A stretch of 64,000 bases of DNA from assembly GCF_002920915.1 (NCBI RefSeq), contig NZ_PQVF01000001.1:310001-374000 (forward strand), written 5' to 3'. Position 1 is the first letter of the stretch. Each line of letters begins with the position of its first letter. Made by a program: the position numbers and the translations under genes. Under the pieces are notes generated by a model. It saw only the letters and a list, made by a program, of their open reading frames with translations. It had not been told where the DNA came from and did no database searches. Below are positions 36,140-44,464 of the stretch, piece by piece. The stretch is from Solitalea longa (lineage in GTDB: Bacteria; Bacteroidota; Bacteroidia; Sphingobacteriales; Sphingobacteriaceae).

Positions 36140-37021
36140 TTAAATAGCAGCGCTTACAGTTTCAACTTCTTTGCTTACTTTTTTCACTAAGCCTTGCAAA
36201 ACATTACCCGGACCTACTTCGGTAAATGAGGTAGCTCCATCAGCTAACATAGCTTGTACCGTTTGAGTCCATCTTACGGCGCCGGTTAACTGGGCAATTA
36301 AGTTTTGCTTAATAGTTTCAGGGTCGCTTGTAGGTTTTGCGTTTACGTTTTGGTAAACAGCACAAACCGGTTCATTAAACGGTGTAGCATTGATAGCTGC
36401 TTCCAGTTCAACACGGGCCGGTTCCATTAATGGCGAGTGGAATGCTCCACCAACATTTAATACCAGGGCACGTTTAGCTCCGGCTTCTTTTAACTTTTCG
36501 CAAGCTTTATTTACGCCATCAATACTTCCAGAAATAACTAATTGGCCTGGACAGTTATAGTTGGCAGCCACTACCACTTCATCAATAGACGCGCAAACAT
36601 CTTCTACTACCTGATCTTCTAAACCTAAAATAGCAGCCATGGTTGATGGTTGCAGTTCGCAAGCTTTTTGCATTGCATTTGCACGAGCAATAACCAGCTT
36701 AAATGCATCTTCAAAATTCAAAGCGCCGTTAGCAACCAGGGCCGAGAACTCTCCTAATGAGTGTCCTGCAACCATATCAGGTTGAAAACTATCTCCTAAA
36801 GTTTTGGCTAAAATAACCGAATGTAAAAAGATGGCAGGTTGAGTAACCTTGGTTTGTTTCAGATCTTCGTCGGTGCCGCTGAACATAACATCAGTAATGC
36901 GGAAACCGATAATTTCGTTTGCTTTCTCAAATAATTCTTTAGCAAGGGATGAAGTTTCATATAACTCCTTACCCATTCCTACAAATTGAGCTCCCTGTCC
37001 CGGGAAAACGTAAGCTTTCAT
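36140..37021 (-). CDS. fabD: Malonyl-CoA:ACP transacylase FabD
   Basis: Cytoplasmic enzyme that moves malonyl from CoA to acyl carrier protein at the start of fatty-acid elongation. The length of 293 residues is standard. Motifs: N-terminal FPGQGAQFVGMG, catalytic Ser88 in GHSLGEFSAL, Arg in LVIARANAMQKA, His in FHSPLM (around residue 197), and C-terminal EVGPGNVLQGL. It stands apart from other fatty-acid genes in this window. A 56-bp palindrome separates it from folE upstream. Confidence 0.95.
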   Translation of the reverse strand: MKAYVFPGQGAQFVGMGKELYETSSLAKELFEKANEIIGFRITDVMFSGTDEDLKQTKVTQPAIFLHSVILAKTLGDSFQPDMVAGHSLGEFSALVANGALNFEDAFKLVIARANAMQKACELQPSTMAAILGLEDQVVEDVCASIDEVVVAANYNCPGQLVISGSIDGVNKACEKLKEAGAKRALVLNVGGAFHSPLMEPARVELEAAINATPFNEPVCAVYQNVNAKPTSDPETIKQNLIAQLTGAVRWTQTVQAMLADGATSFTEVGPGNVLQGLVKKVSKEVETVSAAI

Positions 37022-37054
37022 ATTTAATTTTTGGTTTGATTTTGATAAATGAAA

Positions 37055-37110
37055 GAATGATGGAATAATAGAATGATTGAATATTCAATCATTCTATTAT
37101 TCCATCATTC
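37055..37110. repeat. 56-bp perfect palindrome between fabD and folE
   Basis: The 56 bases read the same on both strands with no mismatch and no loop, the centre lying between 37082 and 37083. The outer parts are built from repeats of GAATGATGG and GAATAATAGAATGATTGAAT words. It lies 5 bases after the folE stop and 34 bases before the fabD start. RNA from either strand would form a 27-bp hairpin with a minimal loop, and the DNA could extrude a cruciform. The minus strand continues TTTCATTTATC, a poor T-run, so it is not a textbook terminator. Confidence 0.9.
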
Positions 37111-37115
37111 AAAAA

Positions 37116-37766
37116 TTAACTAAGGTGTGCTGCAATTAATTGCATGAACTCATACCGTGTTTTTTCGTTATTAATAAATTCACCTGTAAAAGCAGAAGTG
37201 GTGGTTACCGAATTTTGCTTTTGAATGCCGCGCATGCTCATGCACATGTGCTTACATTCAATAACAACAGCTACTCCAAGAGGATTTAAGGTTTCTTGAA
37301 TACAATCGCGAATCTCATTGGTTAAACGTTCCTGTACCTGTAAACGACGTGAAAAGGCATCCACTACACGAGGTATCTTGCTCAAACCAACTACTTTACC
37401 GTTGGGAATATAGGCAACATGCGCCTTGCCAAAAAATGGTAGCATATGGTGCTCACACATCGAATACACTTCAATGTCTTTTACTAGTACCATTTGGCTG
37501 TATTCCTCAGTAAACATTGCCGATTTTAAGATTTCACTCGGATTTAGATCATAGCCATGCGTTAAAAACTGAAGGGCTTTGGCCACGCGTTCAGGTGTTT
37601 TTAGTAACCCTTCGCGGTTGGGATCTTCGCCAAGATCTTTTAAAATATCGTAATACTTATCAGAAATGTCTTTGATTTTTTCCTCGTTGTAACGGTCAAT
37701 CTTTTGATAACCGTCCATTTCATTTTCTTCCATCATGCTGGAAGCCAATTTTTTCAAATCGTCCAT
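37116..37766 (-). CDS. folE: GTP cyclohydrolase I FolE
   Basis: Converts GTP to 7,8-dihydroneopterin triphosphate, the first step to folate and, with QueD, to queuosine. It has 216 residues, with zinc ligands Cys104 and His107 in [10 protein letters not shown] and the second Cys (around 175) in HMCMSMRG, plus [12 protein letters not shown] and [22 protein letters not shown]. The cytoplasmic enzyme is typically a decamer. Only 15 bases separate it from queD upstream, so the two are one operon. Confidence 0.96.
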   Translation of the reverse strand: MDDLKKLASSMMEENEMDGYQKIDRYNEEKIKDISDKYYDILKDLGEDPNREGLLKTPERVAKALQFLTHGYDLNPSEILKSAMFTEEYSQMVLVKDIEVYSMCEHHMLPFFGKAHVAYIPNGKVVGLSKIPRVVDAFSRRLQVQERLTNEIRDCIQETLNPLGVAVVIECKHMCMSMRGIQKQNSVTTTSAFTGEFINNEKTRYEFMQLIAAHLS

Positions 37767-37781
37767 AAGATTATTGAGCGT

Positions 37782-38195
37782 TTATTCGCCGAAATATTCA
37801 ACAAAGTTATTTTCGGTTTCGTACAGTTTAACAGCATGCAGCATCGCGCCACGTGCTTTAATAGGTTCATTTAATTGCTTGAAAATTTCAATGGCCAATA
37901 CTTCTGTTGAAGCCATTTTTCCTTTCATGAAATCAACATCCATGTTTACGTTTTTATGATCGAGCTTATGGATTACACGAGCATTAATGATATCGCGAAG
38001 CTCCTTCAGATCGATGACAAAACCTGTTTCCGGGTTTACGTTTCCTTTAACAGTAATAAAAAGTTCATAGTTATGACCATGCCAGTTAGGGTTTGAACAT
38101 TTGCCAAATACTTCGGCATTTTTATCCAAACTCCATTCCTCACGATATAGTTTATGTGCGGCGTTAAAACGCTCTCTGCGGGTAATGTAGATCAT
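37782..38195 (-). CDS. queD: 6-carboxytetrahydropterin synthase / 6-pyruvoyl-tetrahydropterin synthase family (QueD)
   Basis: Acts on dihydroneopterin triphosphate made by FolE, giving 6-carboxytetrahydropterin for queuosine (or 6-pyruvoyltetrahydropterin). The 137 residues show the T-fold features: FNAAHKLYREEW with zinc His, catalytic Cys in GKCSNPNWHGHNYEL with two further zinc His, DLKELRDIINARVIHKLDHKN, and Glu in ASTEVLAIEIF. QueD assignment rests on family length and on coupling to folE; no other queuosine genes are in the window. Confidence 0.88.
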   Translation of the reverse strand: MIYITRRERFNAAHKLYREEWSLDKNAEVFGKCSNPNWHGHNYELFITVKGNVNPETGFVIDLKELRDIINARVIHKLDHKNVNMDVDFMKGKMASTEVLAIEIFKQLNEPIKARGAMLHAVKLYETENNFVEYFGE

Positions 38196-38241
38196 CCGAC
38201 AAATATCGAAAAATTTTAATTGCCAGTTAAGACGATAAAAT

Positions 38242-38329
38242 GGTTGAATTGTTAAAGGGTTAAATTCTTAAATTGTTAAGAAAGATCAACAAAGCTATTC
38301 AACAATAAGACAGTATAACAATTCATCAA
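38242..38329. repeat. Imperfect palindromic element between queD and mqnB
   Basis: Arms TTGAATTGTTA (38244-38254) and TAACAATTCATCAA (38316-38329), with further partial pairing of TTAAATTCTTAAATTGTT towards the centre, in the 171-base gap between the divergent queD and mqnB genes. It uses the same TTGAAT/ATTCAA vocabulary as the perfect palindrome at 37055. Confidence 0.45.
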
Positions 38330-38352
38330 TTTCCAATAAACCAACAAACCAT

Positions 38353-38360
38353 TATTTTTG
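38353..38360 (+). promoter_or_regulatory. -7 box candidate of mqnB, six bases before the ATG
   Basis: Perfect TAnnTTTG (TATTTTTG). With the usual distance, transcription would begin at or next to the ATG at 38367, giving a leaderless mRNA. No clear -33 box is seen. Confidence 0.4.
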
Positions 38361-38366
38361 TTTCAA

Positions 38367-38984
38367 ATGAAAATACTAATAGTTGCGGCTACCCAAGCCG
38401 AGATAAACCCCTTTGTTAGTTCCAATCCTCAATGCGATGTATTGATTACAGGTGTTGGCATGGTGGCAACAGCATATCAGCTAACTAAAAGGCTACTTTC
38501 AACCAAGTATGATTTGGTAATTAACGCCGGTATAGCGGGGAGTTTCGATCGGTCAATAGCTTTAGGCTCGGTGCTGCAAGTTGTTGATGACCAGTTTTCG
38601 GAGTTGGGTGCAGAAGACGGCGATCAGTTTATTGATCTGTTTTCGATGGGCTTTGTGGATGGTAATGAGCAACCTTTTAAAAACAAAAAGCTGATAAATA
38701 CCTTTATTATTGATGAGTTTGCAACTGTTTCCGGTATTACAGTTAATAAGGTTCATGGTAATAATGAAAGTATTGAAAAGGTAGCTTTAAGCTTTCCTGT
38801 TCAAACAGAAAGCATGGAAGGAGCAGCTTTTATGTATGTTTGTTTATCTGAAGGGGTTAAGTGCTTGCAGATAAGGAGTATTTCCAATTATGTGGAGCGC
38901 CGAAACCGTGACGCCTGGAACATTCCATTGGCTGTTGCTAATCTTAACCAGGCTCTGGAGCGAATTTTTAATTTATATCGATAA
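38367..38984 (+). CDS. mqnB: Futalosine hydrolase MqnB
   Basis: Splits futalosine to dehypoxanthinyl futalosine and hypoxanthine in the alternative menaquinone pathway. The 205 residues carry the nucleoside-phosphorylase fold: MKILIVAATQAEI, DVLITGVGMVATAYQL, LVINAGIAGSF, TESMEGAAFMYVCL (purine-binding Glu-Ser-Met-Glu) and IRSISNYVERRNRDAW. The ATG at 38367 is chosen over an in-frame TTG at 38358 because the fold starts there. MTA/SAH nucleosidase is the alternative, but the adjacent mqnD and the N-Y-V-E-R-R ending support MqnB. Confidence 0.9.
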   Translation: MKILIVAATQAEINPFVSSNPQCDVLITGVGMVATAYQLTKRLLSTKYDLVINAGIAGSFDRSIALGSVLQVVDDQFSELGAEDGDQFIDLFSMGFVDGNEQPFKNKKLINTFIIDEFATVSGITVNKVHGNNESIEKVALSFPVQTESMEGAAFMYVCLSEGVKCLQIRSISNYVERRNRDAWNIPLAVANLNQALERIFNLYR

Positions 38985-38994
38985 TAAAGAACAT

Positions 38995-39067
38995 TGGTCA
39001 ATGGCCCATAGTCCATCGACTGATGTGAAATTTAATAAAACAATGGTCTGTTGACTATTTACTATGG
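38995..39067. repeat. Imperfect palindrome between mqnB and mqnD
   Basis: Left part (TGGTCAATGGCCCATAGTCC) resembles the reverse complement of the right part (ATGGTCTG, then TTGACTATTTACTATGGAT) with gaps. The words CATAGT, TGAC/GTCA and CCAT recur. It fills most of the 96-base gap; no T-run follows, and mqnD starts 14 bases later. Confidence 0.4.
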
Positions 39068-39080
39068 ATTTAATTTGATC

Positions 39081-39989
39081 ATGAAACTTACTTTAGGATT
39101 TTCACCCTGCCCAAACGATACGTTTATTTTTGATGCATTGGTGAACAAAAAAATTGATACGGAAGGTTTAGACTTTGAGGTGTTTTTTGATGACGTGGAA
39201 ACCCTAAATCAGAAAGCTTTTCGGGGAGAACTGGATGTTACCAAGTTAAGCTACCATGCTTTTGCATATGCTGCCGATAATTATGCATTGCTCGATGCTG
39301 GTAGCGCTTTGGGTTTCGGTGTTGGCCCTTTACTTATCTCTAAAACGGATGTTTCTGAAGAGACGATGACGGATAAAGATCGAATTGCAGCTTGTACGGG
39401 TAAAGAACCGGTAACAAAGCTGGCGCTACGTGTTGCTCAAAAAGTAAATGAAGGAAAAATAGGTATCCCCGGAAAATATACAACTGCCAATTTTTTGTTA
39501 AGCCTCGCATTTCCGTTGGCACATAATAAAGAAGAATTGATATTCTCTGCTATCGAACCTAAATTATTGAACGACGAAATTGATTTAGGATTGATCATTC
39601 ATGAAAATCGCTTTACCTATCAACAAAAAGGACTGAAGAAAGTGATTGATTTAGGCGAATACTGGGAGCAATTAACAGGAGCTCCGATTCCTCTGGGTGG
39701 CATTTGTGTTAAACGTGAACTGCCTGTTGAAATTCAGCATAAGGTTAACCGATTGGTAAAGGCCAGTGTTGAATTTGCTGCTCGAAATCCTAAAGAACCA
39801 TTGGAATTTGTAAGAGCTCATGCCCAGGAGATGGACGAAGAAGTAATGTACAAGCATATTACAACCTATGTCAATAAGTTCTCTATAGATTTAGGTGCAG
39901 ATGGACGAAAAGCTATACAGACCATGTTTAATATAGCTGCTGAAAAAGGAATTATCGAATCACCCAAGCAAAATCTTTTTGTAATATGA
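39081..39989 (+). CDS. mqnD: 1,4-dihydroxy-6-naphthoate synthase MqnD
   Basis: Converts cyclic dehypoxanthinyl futalosine to 1,4-dihydroxy-6-naphthoate in menaquinone synthesis. The 302-residue periplasmic-binding-protein-like enzyme begins MKLTLGFSPCPNDTFIFDAL (family hallmark), with DVTKLSYHAFAY, LDAGSALGFGVGPLLI, IPGKYTTANFLL, the catalytic His in DLGLIIHENRFTY, and GAPIPLGGICVKREL. The start at 39081 is chosen at the hallmark; the longer frame upstream runs through the palindrome. The stop overlaps the next gene (ATGA). Confidence 0.95.
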   Translation: MKLTLGFSPCPNDTFIFDALVNKKIDTEGLDFEVFFDDVETLNQKAFRGELDVTKLSYHAFAYAADNYALLDAGSALGFGVGPLLISKTDVSEETMTDKDRIAACTGKEPVTKLALRVAQKVNEGKIGIPGKYTTANFLLSLAFPLAHNKEELIFSAIEPKLLNDEIDLGLIIHENRFTYQQKGLKKVIDLGEYWEQLTGAPIPLGGICVKRELPVEIQHKVNRLVKASVEFAARNPKEPLEFVRAHAQEMDEEVMYKHITTYVNKFSIDLGADGRKAIQTMFNIAAEKGIIESPKQNLFVI

Positions 39990-40456
39990 TAGTTTTAATT
40001 GGAGGAGCTGAGCAGCCTGGAATTCAGATCGTTGATTGTTTGAATAAAGCCAATTTTAACGATTTGGTAATTGTTCATGACCCTAAAGACGAATCATCAG
40101 CGGCTAGTCTTGTGGGCAAACGATTCAGTAAAAAGATTCGATTTAAAGAAATAAACCGCTTTTTACTTGCTAATCACTTGCATGTGCAGTTTATTGTGGT
40201 CAGTGCTGTTAATGATGAAATTCAATCCGAAGAAATTTGGAATGCAAGTGCCAAGTTGGGGATACCGATAATTGTAATAGCTAAAGGTCATACTGCATTT
40301 GCTGAAATGATCACCAAAGAGATTAAACAACCTTTTTACTGGTCTATACTTCGTTATACCGATGAAAATGTGGGGCTTGTTCCAAAAATGGTGCTTCATT
40401 TGATGGAGCACAGAAAGGAATCTGCTGTACACGATTTAACCAATTTAGCGGTATGA
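39986..40456 (+). CDS. Unknown protein coupled to mqnD (nucleotide-binding-like fold)
   Basis: A 156-residue cytoplasmic protein, translationally coupled on both sides by ATGA overlaps (mqnD before, the M23-type gene after). It begins MIVLIGGAEQPGIQIVDCL, which looks like a Rossmann-type beta-alpha-beta start, with further hydrophobic strands (VQFIVVSAVNDE, IPIIVIAKGH). I recognise no family and see no catalytic motif. The tight coupling suggests a role connected with its neighbours, but what that is remains open. Confidence 0.8.
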   Translation: MIVLIGGAEQPGIQIVDCLNKANFNDLVIVHDPKDESSAASLVGKRFSKKIRFKEINRFLLANHLHVQFIVVSAVNDEIQSEEIWNASAKLGIPIIVIAKGHTAFAEMITKEIKQPFYWSILRYTDENVGLVPKMVLHLMEHRKESAVHDLTNLAV

Positions 40457-41136
40457 GAAATAAAAAGTTTATGACTTTGGCCGATGTGCTAAGCAAAGTA
40501 AAGAAAGCTCCTATTGTTGACTTCGATCCTAAAAAAGATCGTATGCTTACTGTTCATTTTGATTTATTGGGACAGGAATTAAGTGAGGATGTTTTTTCGG
40601 ATACAGCAACCTTTTCTAAATGGGTGGAGGCAAAACGGGTGAACGCCGGAGCTAAATTTGGGATGGGTGGCTATGATGAATATCGTGAGATTTACAGTAG
40701 AAGCGAACATTTTAATGGGACTGAGCCACGAAGACTACATTTAGGTGTTGACATTTGGGGGCCTGCCGGAACAGCCATTTATGCTCCTCTCGGAGGGGCC
40801 GTTCATAGTTTTAAAAACAATGATAATTTTGGCGACTATGGTCCTGCTATTGTTTTAAAGCATGAGGTTGATGGCTTGATATTTCATTCATTATACGGAC
40901 ACCTTTCAGTTAGTAGTTTAGAAGGTTTGGAAGTGGGACAGTTAGTTGAAAAGGGTCAAAGAATTGCAACGTTTGGCAATTACGATGAAAATGGCGGCTG
41001 GCCACCTCATCTTCACTTTCAACTTATAAAAGAAATGGGGGACTATAATGGGGATTACCCAGGCGTTTGTAAGCTTTCAGAAAGAGGTGTGTACTTAACC
41101 AATTGCCCCGATCCGGCACTACTGATTGAATTTTAA
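40453..41136 (+). CDS. M23-type metallopeptidase-fold protein without signal peptide
   Basis: A 227-residue protein. The C-terminal two thirds are a LytM/M23 peptidase fold with the metal ligands in RRLHLGVDIWGP (His, Asp) and PPHLHFQL (His-x-His), plus LYGHLSV. M23 enzymes cut peptidoglycan cross-bridges in the envelope, yet no signal peptide or membrane segment is visible at the N-terminus (MRNKKFMTLADVLSKVKK), which would leave it in the cytoplasm. It is coupled by ATGA overlap to the unknown gene at 39986. The zinc ligands are intact, so it may be an active enzyme of another kind. Confidence 0.85.
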   Translation: MRNKKFMTLADVLSKVKKAPIVDFDPKKDRMLTVHFDLLGQELSEDVFSDTATFSKWVEAKRVNAGAKFGMGGYDEYREIYSRSEHFNGTEPRRLHLGVDIWGPAGTAIYAPLGGAVHSFKNNDNFGDYGPAIVLKHEVDGLIFHSLYGHLSVSSLEGLEVGQLVEKGQRIATFGNYDENGGWPPHLHFQLIKEMGDYNGDYPGVCKLSERGVYLTNCPDPALLIEF

Positions 41137-41223
41137 ATGACTCTGAAGAAGGACTCAGGAGTAGAGATTCCAGAATTAATAACAATAAAACAATATTTCA
41201 ATTTCATAAAAAACTGTGAAACA

Positions 41224-41242
41224 CTTAGCCCTCTGTGGTTAA
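41224..41242. repeat. Dispersed intergenic phrase, copy 2 (inverted)
   Basis: Reverse complement of the 8654-8672 phrase with 16 of 19 bases identical, located between the convergent M23-type and deacetylase genes. Confidence 0.4.
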
Positions 41243-41252
41243 ATGAATAATT

Positions 41253-42335
41253 CTACTTTTTCTTCATTCCCTTTTCTCTCGCTTTAGTGATACGAATTAT
41301 TCCGCCATCAGGAACCACATTAAAAGAGATCAAATTTTTCTTGTCGTTAAAACTAAAAGGAAGAGGTTCTCCTCTTTGGCTTATTGCAATATACTTTTTA
41401 CCATTTGGAACTTTTAAATTAATGGTCAATGGCTGATTATAGATCTTGTTATTTGATAAGGTATCGGTTAAGTTCAAGGTCCATTCCATTGCATTGTTGG
41501 TAATGGTTTTGAGCTTCGCGCAATGAGCCTCCCTGTGATATTTCACAGCATTTGCCATGGTAGTAACCCAGGTTTCTTTTTTGTAAGAATCAAGGGTGTC
41601 TAAAAGCTGGTTAAGTCGCTGCTCCGTAATGGCGGCATAGGAGTGATCATCTACTTTATCATTATAAACGCTATGGAATATAAGGGTAAGCATTCCACCT
41701 TCTATGTTAGCTTTTCTTATGATTGTGCCAAATTTTTCGGACGTAAAATCCTCATTTACACCTACAGTGTTCAGCTTAAAGTAATCTTGTTCACTCGTCG
41801 CAAACTCATAAGGAAAATGATTGATGTCTATTACTCCTCTTGCTGCAATGTGATGTTTTTTCACCTCTTCAATCACTTGATCATTATACGGGCCGTAGGG
41901 ATAAGCCAGTGTTGAAACTTCACTATTTGTTTCTTTTGATAACGATGCCTGCGTACCAGATACCTCTTTTTTAAGGTCATCGGAAGTTAGTTTAGTTAAA
42001 TCGGGATGCGACAGCGTATGATTGCCAATCTCTAAACCATGTTGAGCCGCTTTTTGCATTTGGACATATCCTCCGCCCAATCCATTATTGTTTTGGGTGA
42101 CAAAAAAGGTAGCAGGACATTTTCTTTCTATTAGATTGTTAACCACAATAGGTCCATGGCCTGACGACCAATCATCAAAAGTTAGACAGGTAGCCGACTT
42201 TTTCCCATTGAACCAGTTTTCAATCGTATACTTTGGAATATCTGATTTCTTCTTCTTTTTATGATCAGCTTGCTGAGCAAAAGAACCGTAACAAATTAAC
42301 AAAGAGAGCAACGTAGGATAAATGCGCGTTTTCAT
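41253..42335 (-). CDS. Polysaccharide deacetylase family protein (NodB-like), secreted
   Basis: A 360-residue exported CE4-fold protein: signal peptide ending SFAQ, then the NodB domain (about 45-240) with Asp54-Asp55 in CLTFDDWSSGHG, zinc His106 and His110 in NHTLSHPDL, and later LAYPYGPYNDQV and MLTLIFHSVYND. A C-terminal beta domain (about 270-360) follows. It removes N- or O-acyl groups from a glycan; which glycan is unknown. The start at 42335 is chosen because the longer frame crosses the uvrB terminator (42351-42379). It is convergent with the mqn-linked genes. Confidence 0.9.
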   Translation of the reverse strand: MKTRIYPTLLSLLICYGSFAQQADHKKKKKSDIPKYTIENWFNGKKSATCLTFDDWSSGHGPIVVNNLIERKCPATFFVTQNNNGLGGGYVQMQKAAQHGLEIGNHTLSHPDLTKLTSDDLKKEVSGTQASLSKETNSEVSTLAYPYGPYNDQVIEEVKKHHIAARGVIDINHFPYEFATSEQDYFKLNTVGVNEDFTSEKFGTIIRKANIEGGMLTLIFHSVYNDKVDDHSYAAITEQRLNQLLDTLDSYKKETWVTTMANAVKYHREAHCAKLKTITNNAMEWTLNLTDTLSNNKIYNQPLTINLKVPNGKKYIAISQRGEPLPFSFNDKKNLISFNVVPDGGIIRITKAREKGMKKK

Positions 42336-42350
42336 ATTAGGGGCTAAATA

Positions 42351-42379
42351 TAAAAGAAAAGCCTCAATCCGAGGCTTTT
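42351..42379 (-). terminator. Intrinsic terminator of uvrB
   Basis: 9-bp stem AAAAGCCTC / GAGGCTTTT with a five-base loop; the minus strand continues CTTTTATA. It lies 52 bases after the uvrB stop codon. Confidence 0.8.
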
Positions 42380-42430
42380 GCATTATTAAGAAATACTTTT
42401 AACTTTTAAGTACATTGGGATGAAGGTTTT

Positions 42431-44458
42431 TTAAGAAAAACGGTCATTCATAATGGTTTCCAGGGCAAACATCTCATCTCTAAGTTTGGCCGCCAATAAG
42501 AAATCCATTTCTTTTGATGCCTTTAACATTTCTTTACGGGTATTGTCAATTGTTTTTTGAAGTTCCGGTTTGCTCATGTATTCAACAATTGGATCGGCAG
42601 CTATTGATGGTGTTTCATTTTCTACATAGGCCTGCTGAACTCCTCCTTTAAAGTCAATAACCGACGTTTGTTCAATAATTGCTGATCTTTCCTTGCGAAC
42701 AGTTTGTGGAATTATACCGTTTTCTTCGTTGTACTTCATTTGTTTTTCACGACGACGGTTGGTTTCATTAATCGTACGATCCATGGAATCAGTAATTGAA
42801 TCGGCATACATAATCACCCGGCCATCTGAATTCCTGGCTGCACGGCCAATGGTTTGAATCAACGCTCTGTCGGAACGAAGGAAGCCTTCTTTATCGGCAT
42901 CAAGTATTGCCACTAATGACACTTCAGGCAAATCTAATCCTTCACGTAATAAGTTAATGCCGATTAGTACGTCAAACTCGCCCAAACGTAAACCCCGCAA
43001 TATTTCCACTCGTTCTAATGTTTTTACTTCAGAATGTATGTAACGGCATTTGATGCCAAGTTTCGACATGTACTTAGTCAGCTCTTCAGCCATTCGTTTG
43101 GTTAAGGTGGTAACTAAGATCCTATCACCTTTTTTAACCGTAATGTCAACTTCTTCGAGCAGGTCATCCACCTGATTCTGTACAGGACGAACTTCAATAA
43201 TTGGATCCAATAATCCGGTTGGGCGGATCACTTGTTCAATTACCACACCTTCCGTTTTTTCCAGCTCATAATTTCCTGGAGTAGCACTCACATATAGTGT
43301 TTGCCCGGTTAAACTTTCAAATTCATTAAAGTTTAATGGGCGATTATCTAAAGCGGCAGGTAGCCGAAATCCATATTCAACCAACGAAATTTTACGCGAT
43401 CGGTCACCGCCGTACATGGCCCGGATTTGCGGGATGGTAACGTGGCTTTCATCCACCACCAGCAGAAAATCATTTGGAAAATAATCAAGTAAACAGAAAG
43501 GACGCATACCCGGCTGTCTGCCATCGAAAAACCGTGAATAGTTCTCAATACCAGAGCAATAACCCAGCTCTCGCATCATTTCCAAGTCGTAGTTTACACG
43601 CTCTTCAAGTCTCTTTGCTTCAAGAAAGCGCTTGTCGTCAATTAACTGAGCTTTTCTGGTCTCCAGTTCTTCCTGAATTGCCCAGATAGCATGCAGCATT
43701 TTTTCCTTCGGCGTCACAAATAAGTTGGCTGGGAAAATGGCCAGATGCTCCATTCTTTCCCATGTTTTGGCTGTAATAGGGTCAATTACGGTCAATTCTT
43801 CAATATCATCCCCGAAAAAGGAGATCCTGTACGCAAAATCAGCATAGGCCGGATATACATCCACGGTATCACCTTTCACTCTGAAAGTTCCTCGTCTAAA
43901 ATCGGCTGTGGTTCTTGAATATAGAATCTCTACCAAACGATGCAGGAATGCATTCCGACTGATACGAGTTCCAACAGCAATTCGAAATATGGAACTGGCG
44001 AAATCATCGGGATTACCCATACCATAAATACATGAAACCGAAGAAACTACAATTACATCCCTTCTTCCCGACATTAAGGCCGACGTGGTACGCAACCGCA
44101 ACTTTTCTATTTCCTCGTTTATTTGAAGATCTTTTTCAATGTAGGTATTGGTGGTAGGCATGTAAGCCTCGGGTTGATAATAATCGTAGTACGAAACAAA
44201 ATAATTGACAGCATTCTCGGGGAAAAACTGCTTGAATTCTCCATACAGCTGAGCCGCCAGGGTTTTGTTATGACTCAAAATCAATGTAGGCCGCTGCGTT
44301 TGAGCAATTACATTGGCAACCGTAAAGGTTTTGCCTGAGCCGGTAACACCCAGCAATGTTTGAAACTCTTCGTTGGCGTTTACTCCTTCTACTAATTGAC
44401 GAATTGCTTCGGGCTGATCGCCCGTAGGTTTATATTCTGAGGTAAGTTGAAACTTCAT
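42431..44458 (-). CDS. uvrB: Excinuclease ABC subunit UvrB
   Basis: DNA-damage verification helicase of nucleotide excision repair. It has 675 residues. Walker A GVTGSGKT at 37-44, the beta-hairpin region with YYDYYQPEAYMP, the DESH box (VVDESHVTIPQIR), helicase motifs (YVSATPG, LVTTLTKRMAEELT, LIGINLLREGLDLPEV, QTIGRAARN) and the C-terminal UVR motif (LQKTIDNTRKEMLKASKEMD). The ATG at 44458 is used (MKFQLTSEYKP). A -7 box lies six bases upstream. uvrA and uvrC are not in the window. Confidence 0.97.
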   Translation of the reverse strand: MKFQLTSEYKPTGDQPEAIRQLVEGVNANEEFQTLLGVTGSGKTFTVANVIAQTQRPTLILSHNKTLAAQLYGEFKQFFPENAVNYFVSYYDYYQPEAYMPTTNTYIEKDLQINEEIEKLRLRTTSALMSGRRDVIVVSSVSCIYGMGNPDDFASSIFRIAVGTRISRNAFLHRLVEILYSRTTADFRRGTFRVKGDTVDVYPAYADFAYRISFFGDDIEELTVIDPITAKTWERMEHLAIFPANLFVTPKEKMLHAIWAIQEELETRKAQLIDDKRFLEAKRLEERVNYDLEMMRELGYCSGIENYSRFFDGRQPGMRPFCLLDYFPNDFLLVVDESHVTIPQIRAMYGGDRSRKISLVEYGFRLPAALDNRPLNFNEFESLTGQTLYVSATPGNYELEKTEGVVIEQVIRPTGLLDPIIEVRPVQNQVDDLLEEVDITVKKGDRILVTTLTKRMAEELTKYMSKLGIKCRYIHSEVKTLERVEILRGLRLGEFDVLIGINLLREGLDLPEVSLVAILDADKEGFLRSDRALIQTIGRAARNSDGRVIMYADSITDSMDRTINETNRRREKQMKYNEENGIIPQTVRKERSAIIEQTSVIDFKGGVQQAYVENETPSIAADPIVEYMSKPELQKTIDNTRKEMLKASKEMDFLLAAKLRDEMFALETIMNDRFS

Positions 44459-44464
44459 GCTGGT

